This document shows positions 45,141 to 56,976 of a stretch of 64,000 bases of DNA, piece by piece. Below the pieces are notes generated by a model, which saw only the letters and a program-made list of their open reading frames with translations, was not told where the DNA came from and did not search any database. Location: the NCBI GenBank assembly GCA_947034885.2, contig OX344752.2, forward strand, positions 1,302,001-1,366,000, given 5' to 3'. The stretch comes from Thuidium tamariscinum (taxonomy: Eukaryota; Streptophyta; Bryopsida; Hypnales; Thuidiaceae). Made by a program: the position numbers and the translations under genes. Every line of letters starts with the position of its first letter. The stretch's first letter is position 1.

Positions 45141-48020
45141 ATAAAAATTTGATATCAACCAACAAGAGTGGAAGTATTTTGTACTTCAAGGGATGTCCAA
45201 TTAAGGAAAGTCTAGTGTCAAAATTTGGTGTTTTCGTGACCTCAATTTTGAGTATTGATTTCATGTAGAATCTAAAAATTCTCATTAAATCAATTACATT
45301 CACTTTTGCTTTCATTTGCTAATATCATGATATAAAAATTTCTCAAACTGTATTTTTAGAAATGTTGGTTCGAATACAATTTCTATTAGATGCAAATACC
45401 TTACAATTGGAGCATTATATAGAAGAAATATGGTCAAATTTGTTGGAAAATGGTACATTTGAGAGAGACAAAATCATAGCAATCAAATGGTCAAAGCTCC
45501 AAAAACTAGGACTAGTGTGAATTTGAGGTAGCAAATGTATGAGCTTTGAAATACTATTGAAATATTGCTCTAATTTCTAACAAATTTATCTCATAATTGT
45601 AATTTGATTTATAATTTATCAAATTTACCTATTAAAATTTGATTCATGTTTACTTCAAAACCCTGCAAAAACAAGTAGTACAAGCATTTTTTGTTGCGAG
45701 GAAGTTGAGGGAAGAATTTTAAAAACTTATCAATCAATGTTATCAATGTTTGAAGACAAAAATTGTAGATTGTTGTAGCTTTGCGGAATTTCTCATCTTT
45801 TGGGCAGACCCCAAGACCTTCACATTGCATGCTCAATGCAACTATGCAAGGGCAAACGATACACCAATGGGAGCTCACAATTTGCAATTTAGATGCCCAA
45901 AATCATTGGTTCTATACCTTGGGTCTTAAGAAGAATCCAATGACTAAATGTCTTTGAGCAATATTTTAAGCCCCAAATTGGAGGTGTACAAAACAAGTAT
46001 TCCATAAACATGTAATAGCAAGCAAGGTGCCAATATCAATCTTTATTTATTTCATTATGCTATGAAAGGAACTAAATGTACAGCTTAACCCTGGAGTGCG
46101 CCGACGTCCAATTTTTAGATGATGAAGAGATTTGAAATTACTTTTATGTCTCATTACAGCTTGGATGGAAGTCATCCTAATTTTTAGAAATTCTTTATGA
46201 AGTTTTTGTTTTGTCGAAGGGTTGGATTTGGTGTTACTAGTGTACATAATCTTCTAAAATTACAAATGTGGAAGCATATCGAGTGGTTGATTTGCATTGA
46301 CTGTACTAGTTCAAAACCAAATTTGTAAAAATGAGGTCATAGAATTAAAAAAACAAAAAAATTAAAAAAATCACTATATGAAGAGAACCTCATTTCAAAC
46401 CTACTCCCACAAGTTTTACTTGAAAAATGATAATATTTTATTTGTAATTGAATTTTGAAGGAATTTTAAAATTATCCTTTCAGAATTTATAGAAAAATAT
46501 TGGTGAAAGCATTGGAGAATCTAACCATATGGATGGAATCTTAAACTCAAAATTACAACTTTTGTTTATATCACAATCCCAAAATATTCTTCCAAATAGT
46601 ACTATATAATGATTTTTTCGAAATTGTCAATTCTAGACATGATTCTAGACGCTCTAGGGTTAAAAAACCCATAGCAATGCAAAAGTCGATGATTCCTTTT
46701 TCTTAGGTGCAATGGCCCAATCAAGGTTTGTGGCATCTTTTCAAGTATGATGCTTCTCTAGTAAATAATGTGGCTTGAGCAAGATGGCCCTTGAAGATGC
46801 ATTTATCATTCTCATGGCTAAATGGATTATGATTGCTTGTAAACTTACTACTATTCAAATTTTTAAAATCTTCTCATGCAAAAGTTGTAAGTAACCTTCC
46901 AACCTCATAGCTCATAGTCATAGTCAAGAGAAGTGGCCAACATCAATGTTGTGGTTCCTACACATAAGGTAGACAAGCCTATTACCATCCTAAGTTGCAA
47001 TCTATATATGTTGGTGCCAAATACAAGAGAACTACATATTTTTCGGAGGTGTGCACATGTTTTACAAATCAAAACCAAGTGGAATTATAATTTTCCAATA
47101 AAGTTTATAGTTTTTATGAATTTTTTATGTGGTTTGCCTAGGATTACAAAACTACCTTTGTAGGGGGTCAAAAATGTCTCCAAACCACCATTCCATGTAC
47201 ATATTAGCACTTGAGTATCCTCCAACCAAAGACTGACACATTACTTAAGTCAGAATTATTACATTAAAATTTTCAAAAAAGTAAATGGATTTGTATGAGT
47301 TTTACAATAGAAATGGTGCCAAAAATAGGATGACAAAAATAAGAAGCTAGTGGAAATGGTCTTGTCAACCTTAGATCCTTAGGGACTAGAAAGCTTGAAG
47401 GTGTAATAATAAGTTTTGTCATTGGAAATCAGTCTTTATAGAAATCAAACTATTTTTGTCATACTTTTATCAAACTATATCTTTTGTTATACTTTGAAGA
47501 GTGGCATGAGACTTTTGGTGGAAATTTGACCATCACAAGATTGGTTGTTGATTCTTCTACATAAGGGGTGCTACAATGTATGGAATTATTTACAAAAAAA
47601 TATTGATGCATAGGACTTGAAGTCAAAGATCAAGTCTTATTTTATTTAAACAAGTCACAACTTCTTTAGGGTTATTGGTTAAGAAATATTTATCAAGCAA
47701 GGATTTGACCACAACATTTAGGAATGAGGAATTGATTTCCTAATCCATTGATGAAGGGACCTATATGGTAGTATGGAGTTTATGAGTTGGTCAAAAAGAC
47801 ATTTGTAGCATATGTCATGAAAAGGCAAGTCATTTTCTTGAATTCCCTGTCTGAAAAAGATGTTCAATTGAAGTTAAGCTAGTGTTGTAATTTTCCAACA
47901 CTAGGAATATTTTGGCATTTTGTCTATTTTTTCAATCCAAAGCTTGCATCTTATTTTGTGAGTGCAATAAGGAAATAATATAACTTACACATATTTTTCT
48001 TCTATCATTAGATGAAATCT
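45141..48020. other. AT-rich intergenic DNA, no gene seen
   Basis: No open frame has recognisable features and I found no element borders in this 2.9 kb. Confidence 0.5.
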
Positions 48021-48280
48021 GAGGGCATTAGGAGACCGTTTCGGGTCTGTTCCTGAAACGGCTCCCAATGCCGCAGATCCTCGTCAGGCCGATTTTTATG
48101 GAAAAAAATAAAAAATAAAAAATAAAATTCGGGTCCTGAAATATGAAAATAAGTCAAAAAAAAATTTGAAAAAAAAAAAATATATATTACGTGGCAGTGT
48201 CCCGACCACGTAGGATTCGGGTTCACAGGGCAGAAACTGCGTTCCCGCAGTCCGGGAACCTGCAGTCTCCTAATGCCCTC
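48021..48280. mobile_element. 260-bp inverted-repeat MITE
   Basis: A perfect 16-bp terminal inverted repeat, GAGGGCATTAGGAGAC, lies at both ends. The termini are G+C-rich with further internal inverted pieces, and the centre is a run of A-rich sequence. A strongly C-to-T mutated relative is at 22441-22698. No target duplication could be fixed (flanks TGAAATCT and AAATTTCT). Confidence 0.75.
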
Positions 48281-48603
48281 AAATTTCTTCTAATGAGGTT
48301 GGTTAAAGCATCTACCCTCAATCTATCTAGGTACATATAGCCCAATGGCTAGTAAATTGTATGGGAACACAACTTGTATAGGAATGAATCTACTTGGAGT
48401 GAGACATGAGACATCTAATCTAACATTGATTAAATTAAATGATCTTATATTGTACTTGCTAATATTTAAGATAATTGAGAAGAATTCTAAGATTGATTGG
48501 CATAGAGAGTGCTAGTGAATCAATCCTATATAGAAGCTAGATCACATTTCTTTTGAAGTTGATATATGAAGAAAAAAATTCCAATTTTTTTAATAGTACT
48601 TGC

Positions 48604-49363
48604 GGGTCATTGCAAGAAACACTTCACGTTTTTGTCTCAAAAACATAGTTTTTTGGTGTAGGACTGGCAGTCCTGCACGATCCTACCAGTACTGCGTGTC
48701 TACACTGCGCCTGTCAATGTCAGCCGTTGATTTCAGGCGCCTGCAAATGTGGGCCGTCGATTTAGTCCTATGTAGTACTATGTAGTACTAGAGAGTGCTA
48801 CAAAGTACTACTCAGGCCACTGTGAGCAAAAAATAGCAAAAAAGGGGTCTGTGGACCTTTTCATTTTTAGTAATTCAAAAAAAATTCAAAAAATTCTTTT
48901 AAAAAAATCCATTTTTCTAAACAAAATTTTTCTTACATTGCAACAAAAAATTCTTCTAGGAAAATTTTTCCCTCTTCATGGCCTTTGTGCAAAGGAAGGT
49001 CACTTTGACCCCATGTGCACAATTGACATATTACTATTTTCATAAAAACTCATTGTCATCCATTGTAATGTTAGTAGACCTCCAACTTGTCCAATTTGTG
49101 GCTTCAAATTTGGATTTTTGAGTAAAAAATAGGACTAAAAACCTCCAAAATGGCCAAGGTAGACACCCAATCGGGGCCAGTTTAAAAATAGTAAAATAAT
49201 TTTAAAAATTCTGAAAAAATTACTCAACATCTAAAACTTTTGTGTGCACCTTCAATCCAAATTTCAAGCCAAACGAAGAAAAGATGCAAAAGTTATGAGC
49301 AAAAAAGTACCTGTTGGAGGTCAAGGGGACAAAAAAAAGGACAAGTGTTTCTTGCAATCACCC
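48604..49363. mobile_element. 760-bp inverted-repeat element, copy 1
   Basis: The ends GGGTCATTGCAAGAAACACT and (complement) GGGTGATTGCAAGAAACACT bound the element. The left part has a distinctive block (TAGTACTATGTAGTACTA, GGGTCTGTGGACCTTTT) repeated in the copy at 62280. No transposase-like frame is present. The termini match those at 51429-52160. Confidence 0.7.
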
Positions 49364-51428
49364 TTGCTCATTTTGTAATAGAACAGAGAACAAAATTTTA
49401 TATACAAGTTTTGGAAATTCATCTTCTTTTTATTTCTTTGGAACTTCACCTATACTTTGTGCAAAATCCTTATTGCTAATACATGTAATATACCAATTCA
49501 ATAGAAATTGCATGAAATATTGTTTGGTATACATCAATAGGCTCACGAGCAACTGTGTAAGCTTTAGCCATCCAACATAATCCTACAATTGGGTTCATTT
49601 GGGTGGCTAGGAACTAGGTCATTTTTCAATATATTAGTTGGTCATTCTAGGCATGTCATTGTTGATTTGGAATGGTATTGTTGACTATGCCAAAGTTTCT
49701 TAGAGTAAGTTTTAGGAGACTTATCCCAATTTCCAAAGCTCAAGGCTAAAATCCTTAAGTATTTTGATGTTCTATGGAGATTCAAAATCACAAACAAGTT
49801 TTTGGAGATGGGCTTTTCTTGATTCAGAGTTTTTGGAATTATCTATTCTACTATGTCCAAATGGGGTTTGAAATTCAATTTGAAGACAATTCTTACATTT
49901 TGACGATGAACAATCAAGCTCTCATCTTCAAGTTATCCCATATCATTCTTTTGAGGGTTCGTTAAAAACAATGAATTTCATTTTAAATAAAACAACCTCT
50001 CCATCCATCATTCTTACTTAATGTCATTGAAGAAAGTCATTCACAATCTCATCAAAAAAATTCTTGATGGTTGGTAGTTGTTGGACACTATTTTGCACTT
50101 TGTGACTAACATTGGATTGTTTTCTAACAACAACTTGGTCATTCAATTCTTGTTGAATTTTTATTTTTTGTTTTTTTGTTTTATTTTTTAATTGGGATTC
50201 TTAAAATTAAATATTTTCTACCAATCTTGCCCTATGGATATGGTGATGTTTGATCATAAAGGTTTTTAAAACTATGAAAGCGTTTTACAATCTTTCAATC
50301 TTCTTTTCACATATCAATCCCAAAAAATTGTTCATTAGAAAAATATGAGGTTAAAAAGCATAATATGCATAACTCCAATCATATTATAGTTTTTCATAAC
50401 CTGCTTTATAATTTTCTTAAATAAATTTTTAATGTAATTTTCTCTCTAGGATTTAATTAGCATATGTTAGGTTCATTTCAAAGAGTCATTAGCACAAAAA
50501 AAAAATCAAGATTTGCAATCAACACCCTTGCACAAAACTTGAATAAAAAAAATTATAATCGTGCATTTATCTTCAAAATCAAAATTTTGATACTAAAACT
50601 AGACTTCCAAAATTATTTTTTGAAAATATAAACTATTTGATATAGTGACTTCATTAAGATTTTCTTAACTTCAAAGGATTGTTGATACCCAAATTTGGTG
50701 CCTCTGGAATTTAGAGGTTACATACATTATGTGCTAAAAATATACTAGTGTATCTCAATGTAAGATTAAACATTAACATAAACTATTGTGTATATTAAAT
50801 ATGAATAATGCTTGCGAATACAATTTGGCAATTTGCATGTCTTTCTTTGTAAACATCATAGGATAATTTAGTTCTAAAAAATAGACCTTGCAAAATTGTA
50901 ATAAATAATAAATACATGATTCAATCTTTACAAGCCTTCATCTCAAATCATATTGAGATTCATTTTCTAACAATAAAATTCAACAAAAGTTTACTTTAAT
51001 CTTGGTATGGTGATAAACATAAAGAAGGCATTGAGTAATGCACAAACATTTAAATTATATATCTTGCAATACACAAAATGTAATGCAAAGTGCATTGTTG
51101 GATTTGCACCAAATTTAATGTATTATGACAACACTAGTGATCTCAAAACTGGCTAAATTTTGCTCATTTTCTACTTAATTTTTTAATGCCCTTTGTATAA
51201 GTTTTTAAAAATCTTCCAAAAATGAACATTTGGCTAAAACTCTTGAATCTGTTTTGAGATCACAACACCAAGTACATTTTTTCTTTTCGTAATTTGAAAC
51301 TACAATTAAATTTCTATGTTTCCATAAAGAGTAATGTTTTGTTAGAAATATATGTATCTCTTCATTTCTCTAACAAAAATCAATGCAATCTTACAAGTAC
51401 AAAGCTTAAACATATAAGTAATTACTTT
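49364..51428. other. AT-rich intergenic DNA
   Basis: No gene is seen. About 49780-49900 (GAGATTCAAAATCACAAACA, GTCCAAATGGGGTTTGAAAT) resembles the right arm of the long hairpin at 14167, so it is a fragment of that family. Confidence 0.45.
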
Positions 51429-52160
51429 ATAGGATGATTGCAAGAAACACCTGTCCTATTTGTTGTGTTTGGCTAATTTTGTTGGGAATACTTTAAAATT
51501 TTAAAATTAATTTAAAATTAATTTAAAGAAAATTTTAATAATGTATACACCTCTAAGATGAAGGTTTTCACCTAAGGAAATGAATAGAAAAATTCTCTAA
51601 GTAGGAGAACTTGAAAAGTGTCATACCTTAAGAAAATACATATCTTCATGTTTTAATTAGGAAAAAATAGTAAAAATAAGTATTTTCAAAAAATAAAAAG
51701 TGTCCATTCGAAACAACTTTCTGGAGATGGTCATTCACCAAAAAAAGCACCAAAATAATATTTTAAATGTTTCAAAATACGAGCAAAAAGAAGCTCACTT
51801 TGTAGACCTCCACATAACATAAAAATAATTTATTCCAAAATCTCTCAAGTGGAGAGTTGTTAGTCTAATTAAAGACCATCTCATCTAAATTTCATCTTAA
51901 AATCATTAAAAAAAAAGATACTCCATAGTACTTAAAAACCCTAAACTGCAAAGTATGACATCTAATTGGGGTCTATTTTTGGATAGTAAATTATTTTTTA
52001 AAATTATGAAAAAATTAGAATACGTTTTTAATAGTTATGAGTACCTTTCCAATAAATATTGAGTCAATCTAAACCAAAATACAAAAGTTATGGTCAAAAA
52101 ACAATTCAACACACATGGTGTGATACAAAATAGGACAAGTGTTTCTTGCAATTACCCTAT
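51429..52160. mobile_element. 732-bp inverted-repeat element, copy 2
   Basis: A terminal inverted repeat of about 31 bp with three differences bounds it: left GATGATTGCAAGAAACACCT, right (complement) GGTAATTGCAAGAAACACTT, both continuing GTCCTAT. It belongs to the same terminal family as 48604-49363, though the interiors differ in much of their length. No coding capacity was seen. Confidence 0.7.
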
Positions 52161-53545
52161 ACACAAAAAATATCTTTTGAGTGGTCCACTCTTTTTCTCA
52201 TATTAAAGAGAAAATGATTTTCATTCAAATTGTTTCATGAAACTTTATAAATTCTATATTTTTAAAATTGAATTAAATTCTAGTCATACTAAATGAAAAT
52301 TGCTTCTCTAAGGAGTAGTATATAAAAAAAGCTCAGCATACTCAATTACCAAACAATACCTTGAATTTCATTACTTTCATTTTTTTCCTTTAGAATTTGA
52401 TTTTGATATTCAAAATGACCTCTTTTGCTTTTGAGCAAAATTTTAAAAATGAATAATCTAAAGCCAAGTTTCTATTGTAAATCTAAAAATTCCTAAAATT
52501 GAGTATTTAATTTAATTTTGAATTTTACAATTGATACTCAAGTATAAATACAAGGTCTTCTTTGGCAAGTGGTTCTCTTCATTTGAAATTTGCATGCTAC
52601 TTTCATTGTAGGTACAAATGAAGAAAGTCCTCCACCTATAAAGAAGATTATATGTAATATATCTTCAAGCTCAATTTCTAAATGCCATATAAGTATTATG
52701 TTTTAATCTTTCATCATTGAAAATTTATTCTATTGGGCACAACGTTTTAAAATTCACCTTCAATTGCTATGTAGCACAACATTGGATCTATAGAAGGGTT
52801 ATTCAATCAAAATAGTGTGACTATTGGTATTCTCATGGTGAAAGGGCATGCATGCAATTTTGGTGTGAGAGATTTGAAGCCCTTCTTTACGATACTTAGC
52901 ATTCTATAAATCTTTTATTCAATTGAATTGATTTGAGACGTGTACCAACAAGAATGTTACATTGAGTTTAGATTGTGGTGAATGAATATTTAGTGCAAGA
53001 GAAATTGAAGATGCAAAATGGAGAAACAAGCTTCTTAAGGGAAATCATTTGCATTTGAGAGTAGCCACAAGAAAGGGTGAACTTGCTTTGAACACTTGTA
53101 TCTTAACTACTAACTTTACTAGACACTCAAGAAATTGACTGTAATTATAAGTATGTACATCTTTTCTAAATTTCAATCAATTAGAAAGGTTTGTTTTTTG
53201 CAAGTACAACAAAATTTGTTTGTTATTATCTTCTATCGCTAAGAAGTTCAATAAAATGCAAGGATGTGTATTTCAAAAATTTATATGTTTTGTTTAATCT
53301 TCCTCATTTTAGTCACAAATTTTAAGCCTAGCATTCTAAGTCCATTAATGTTAGACTCAAATATTGTGATGGTAATATATATATACATGGACAAATTCCA
53401 TTTTAGAGGAAAAAGTGTACACAAAATAAAGGGATCACATCCCTGGTTGATTTAAGAAAAAAATTGAAATAATAATTACTCCAATTTAAAACTAAAACAA
53501 TAAGCAATAGACACTTAGATGACAAAAGTTAGTCCTTAGTACATG
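52161..53545. other. AT-rich intergenic DNA, nothing recognised
   Basis: No gene, hairpin or element border was identified. Confidence 0.5.
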
Positions 53546-53821
53546 TAAGGTGGGTACACCTAAAATTGCACCTCACCTAAAAGTGCCATCTATAGTTGCT
53601 GTACATTTCTAAATTCCATTATGTACCTATTTGGCAAGAGCGCTTTTAGAAACAGACTTTGAACCTTAATAACTTTTGCATACTGTATCCAAATGTTGCG
53701 TTTTTTGGTACATTGGAACGTGCTTTCACTTGCCAAGAAGACTATATGAAAATTTGATCAGACTAGTAATAGTTACTAGGCACAATACCAAAAAGTGGCA
53801 CTTTTAGGTGTACCCACCTTA
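53546..53821. mobile_element. 276-bp inverted-repeat MITE
   Basis: A perfect 20-bp terminal inverted repeat, TAAGGTGGGTACACCTAAAA, bounds it. Read one way the ends are TAA/TTA (a PIF-type target), read another TA/TA (a Tc1/mariner-type target), so the superfamily is open. Inner sequence AATACCAAAAAGTGGCACTT near the right resembles the hairpin at 40076. Confidence 0.75.
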
Positions 53822-54065
53822 GTTAGCAGCTGAGGTGATCCAACCATCGACTCAAGTTCAAATAAGACCTATGGATTTACCAAGTAATTGTGTCAATACT
53901 TTCTTGTTTAGTATAAATAACTATTTTTGCAACCAAAGAAGAAGTATATTCAGTATATTGTATGGAGTAAACAAAAATTAAAACTATTTGGACACTAGAT
54001 CTTTTTTTGTTGTTTAACACAAGAAACCATATAAACTGCACAAAATGACAAGTGTTACAGAGAAT
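53822..54065. other. Short AT-rich spacer
   Basis: Nothing recognised between the two MITEs. Confidence 0.4.
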
Positions 54066-54236
54066 CACTACAAGAAAATGGAGGTATAAATGACTTGTCT
54101 ACAATGACTACATTTACTACAATGACTACATTTACAACAATGACTCCAAAATGCTCATTTTGTAGTCGTTTCGTAGTCATTGTTGTTGATGTAGTCATTG
54201 TGGACAAGTCATTTATACCCCCATTTTTTTGTAGTG
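54066..54236. mobile_element. CACTA-type MITE, 171 bp, intact
   Basis: The ends CACTACAAGAAAATGGAGG and (complement) CACTACAAAAAAATGGGGG are flanked by AAT on both sides. The interior repeats ACAATGACTACATTTAC and mirrors it, so the whole element folds back. It is the same family as 18419-18571. The small open frames on both strands come from the repeat. Confidence 0.85.
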
Positions 54237-54293
54237 AATTCACCAATCAAATCTATCCACACTTTGCCATCGACAGTGAGTGCAAATAGGTGA

Positions 54294-55235
54294 TTAACCC
54301 CTAAAGGTTTTTGACTATGTTTTCACCAAAATCGCTTCAAAATTGTCACTTCTTAGACAACTACCAAATTTTAAGAAAAAAAAATTTAGACAAAAGTAAC
54401 CATAGGATCTTTTAGAACACATGTTTAAGAAGATGTGAAAAAAATTCAACAATTTATGCCACATAGATTGCAAGATATTAGTGTTTCAAGTGACAAAAAT
54501 CATTTTTTTACCACTGCAAAAATTCGAGCAGCTGCACTTCAGAAGACTATATTTGTATGGAAAAATGTCCAAAATTATTGTAACTCCTTGGATTAATTTT
54601 TCAAGTGAAGTTGGCTACATGCTTCAAAATTTTCAGATCATTTGAAATTGTACAACATATAGGAAAAAAATAGTAAGTAGAAAGAAGTAGAAAATGAGCC
54701 AAAAGAATAAATTATTAACAATTTATTTATAGAGTTAAAAGAAGACAATCCCAATGGTTGTAATGTTGTGTTAAACAATATACACCCAATGTTTTTATTT
54801 TTTTTCAAAAATATTGAAAATTGAATTAAATAATGAATTTCAAACTTTTTTTTGTAGTGTAGAGATCCTATAACTAGCCGCAAACTACCTCAAACTAAAA
54901 ATCCTCATAACTTTTGACTCATTAAATGATTCAAAGCTTTCCACTTAGATAAAAGTCAAAGAAACCAATTTCAAATTTTAATTTCTTAAAAAAAAAATAA
55001 TTTAAAGAGATTTTTTTTGCTGCCCAGGCTGCCCAATAACGAAGGAAACAACATATCATGTCAAAACTTTTTAACCATGTAGTCAAAAGTCATGAAAATT
55101 GTTGGGCCTTAAAGCTACTCCTTGGGCACATGTTGTGTGAAAATTTCAAAGGAAAAAAACAAAAAAACTCCATCTATAATGAGCTGCCCAAAATTGCTAT
55201 GTTGCCAAAAAATACAGTTTGATCCTTTAGGTTAA
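54294..55235 (+). mobile_element. TTAA-bordered element, copy C, 942 bp
   Basis: It starts TTAACCCCTAAAGG and ends CCTTTAGGTTAA, with TTAA at each border; the right terminus has lost two G. All internal blocks of copies B and D are present in order, including GACTATGTTTTCACCAAAAT, the block near 54640 (TTGAAATTGTACAACATATA) and GAGCTGCCCAAAATTGCTAT near 55180. There is no transposase frame. Confidence 0.8.
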
Positions 55236-55760
55236 TGTCCCTTTCCTTGTTGGAAGAGCAAATTAAATTACATGTGAGACCTTTTTTCCTTCTCATAGAG
55301 CGGCCCTATAATGGCATTACATTTTTTCTTATGACATGGTGATGCAAAAACTTCTATCATAATATAACATTCTTTGTAACATTATACATCTATTTTGAAT
55401 TTTTTTAATATTTAGAAGGTGTTTGATTCCATCCTTCAAAATAATTCATTAAAAAAAATTGCATTCATAAAATAATGGAAAAATTAAGGATACAAAGTAC
55501 AAGTGTTGAAGTTTATTACATTGTCATAGGCTTTGTCCTTTCAAGGCTAATTTCAACCTAATTAAGAATAAGAAAAAACTCCCACAAATTCTATAAGTTC
55601 TAACAAATAAAAATCCAAGAACCATTGTTTGAGAAATCACACATTTTATAGGACAAACATTGCATCTTACAAGAAAAAATCCTTTTAAAAGACAAACTTC
55701 TAAAATACATCAAACTCAACATCCAGTGAATTTTACAAATTATTGGCTCTAGTCTACAAA
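55236..55760. other. AT-rich spacer, nothing recognised
   Basis: No gene or repeat border was found between the TTAA element and the tandem array. Confidence 0.4.
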
Positions 55761-56050
55761 AGAAGATGCTTTGTATCAATAGAAAATACGTGTAAAGATA
55801 TCAGGAAGCTTGTGTAGAACTGTAGACACCTTATTCAAAAAATGTGTCAATACAAAAAGAAGTTGCTTTACATCAACAAAAACTACCTTTACGGTTGCGA
55901 GGAAGCTCGAGTAATGAATAGATACCTAAATACCTTACTCAAAAAGTGTGTCAATGTAAAAGAAGATGATTTGCCTTAACAAAAACTTCGTGTAAAGATG
56001 TGAGAAAGCTTGAATAGATACCTTACTCAAAAAGTGTGTCAATACAAAAA
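55761..56050. repeat. Degenerate tandem array, three ~97-bp units
   Basis: Units start near 55761, 55858 and 55961 with AGAAG(A/T)TG and share CTTACTCAAAAAGTGTGTCAAT, here split over positions 56017-56038 and equivalents, and GTAAAGAT..GGAAGCT. Divergence between units is considerable, so the array is old. Confidence 0.75.
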
Positions 56051-56976
56051 GGACAAAGCCAATCCTAATATACTCGCTTGTTCAATATACAAACCACAAA
56101 CTCATTCCAAATGCTACCACAAACGTAGTCTACTGAATAAAACCATAACCCTCCTTCCGCAATGGAGCCCCTAACCTAACTCTAGTTAAAATCTGACACT
56201 GTTGGTACCCTTTTGTGTTCAACTCGATATCCATGAGAGAATTTCCACTAACTCACTTGAGTCTCTCAGATTTTCTACAGGGTAGTCAGGTTTAGGGTCT
56301 TGGATTTAACTAAACCCAGGCAGAAGACAGGATTAGTGAATTGTGGTGAATTAACCTCAGGTTAGTGGTCCAGTCTCAACTCGTCCGTGTTCACACCGCA
56401 ATGGCCGCCATGGCTTTTGTTGTAGCTGCCAGGACTTTGTCCTCAGACGTGGCCGCGTGCCCCGCGGGCTCCATTACTGAGTGGACGTAGTCCAGCCTGC
56501 CATCAGCCCTCGCGCATCACGCTGACTGAAATTAATACCAGAAGAGTAAAATAGACACCCTAACTTACTCCGTCCACCTGCCCATTTCTATTTCAAATTC
56601 TTCATTTTTCTGTTTGTTTCCTATTTTTATTTTTAAACAGATGCAAAAAAAACCAAATGCCTTCACTGCACAAACTAAGTTAAATAAGTTAGACAAGCTT
56701 CATGCACAGTTCTGCCGACTATTTTTAACGGCCGGGGCCTCCTGGCTGGAATTAGAATCCACTATTCATCAAAGTTTCTGTATGGTACTACTGTATCATT
56801 ACAATAATGATCAGTTATTTCGGGGGAATAAAACGAACTCTGCGGGACTGGCATGAGACTGACCTTCGATTCCCGAGGGAAAATGTACTCCCATCATGAA
56901 ATCGTGTACCCAAGGTGTACATTTTCCCTCGAGAATTTCAAAATATGTAAATTGACTGCGGGAGTACCATAACTTA
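56051..56976. other. G+C-richer stretch downstream of the dioxygenase, unassigned
   Basis: 56140-56560 is much richer in G+C than the DNA to its left and contains short ATG-led frames on both strands (56401-56490 +, about 29 codons; a 27-codon frame on -). Neither has a motif I recognise. 56570-56976 probably covers the 3' UTR and terminator of the dioxygenase gene, with a hairpin at 56874-56931. Confidence 0.35.
56874..56931. repeat. 58-bp hairpin next to the dioxygenase stop codon
   Basis: CGAGGGAAAATGTAC (56874-56888) is exactly complementary to 56917-56931, with a 28-nt loop. It starts 46 bp past the stop of the - strand gene and so would lie in its 3' UTR. It could be a chance foldback or a 3'-end RNA structure. 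Confidence 0.6.
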
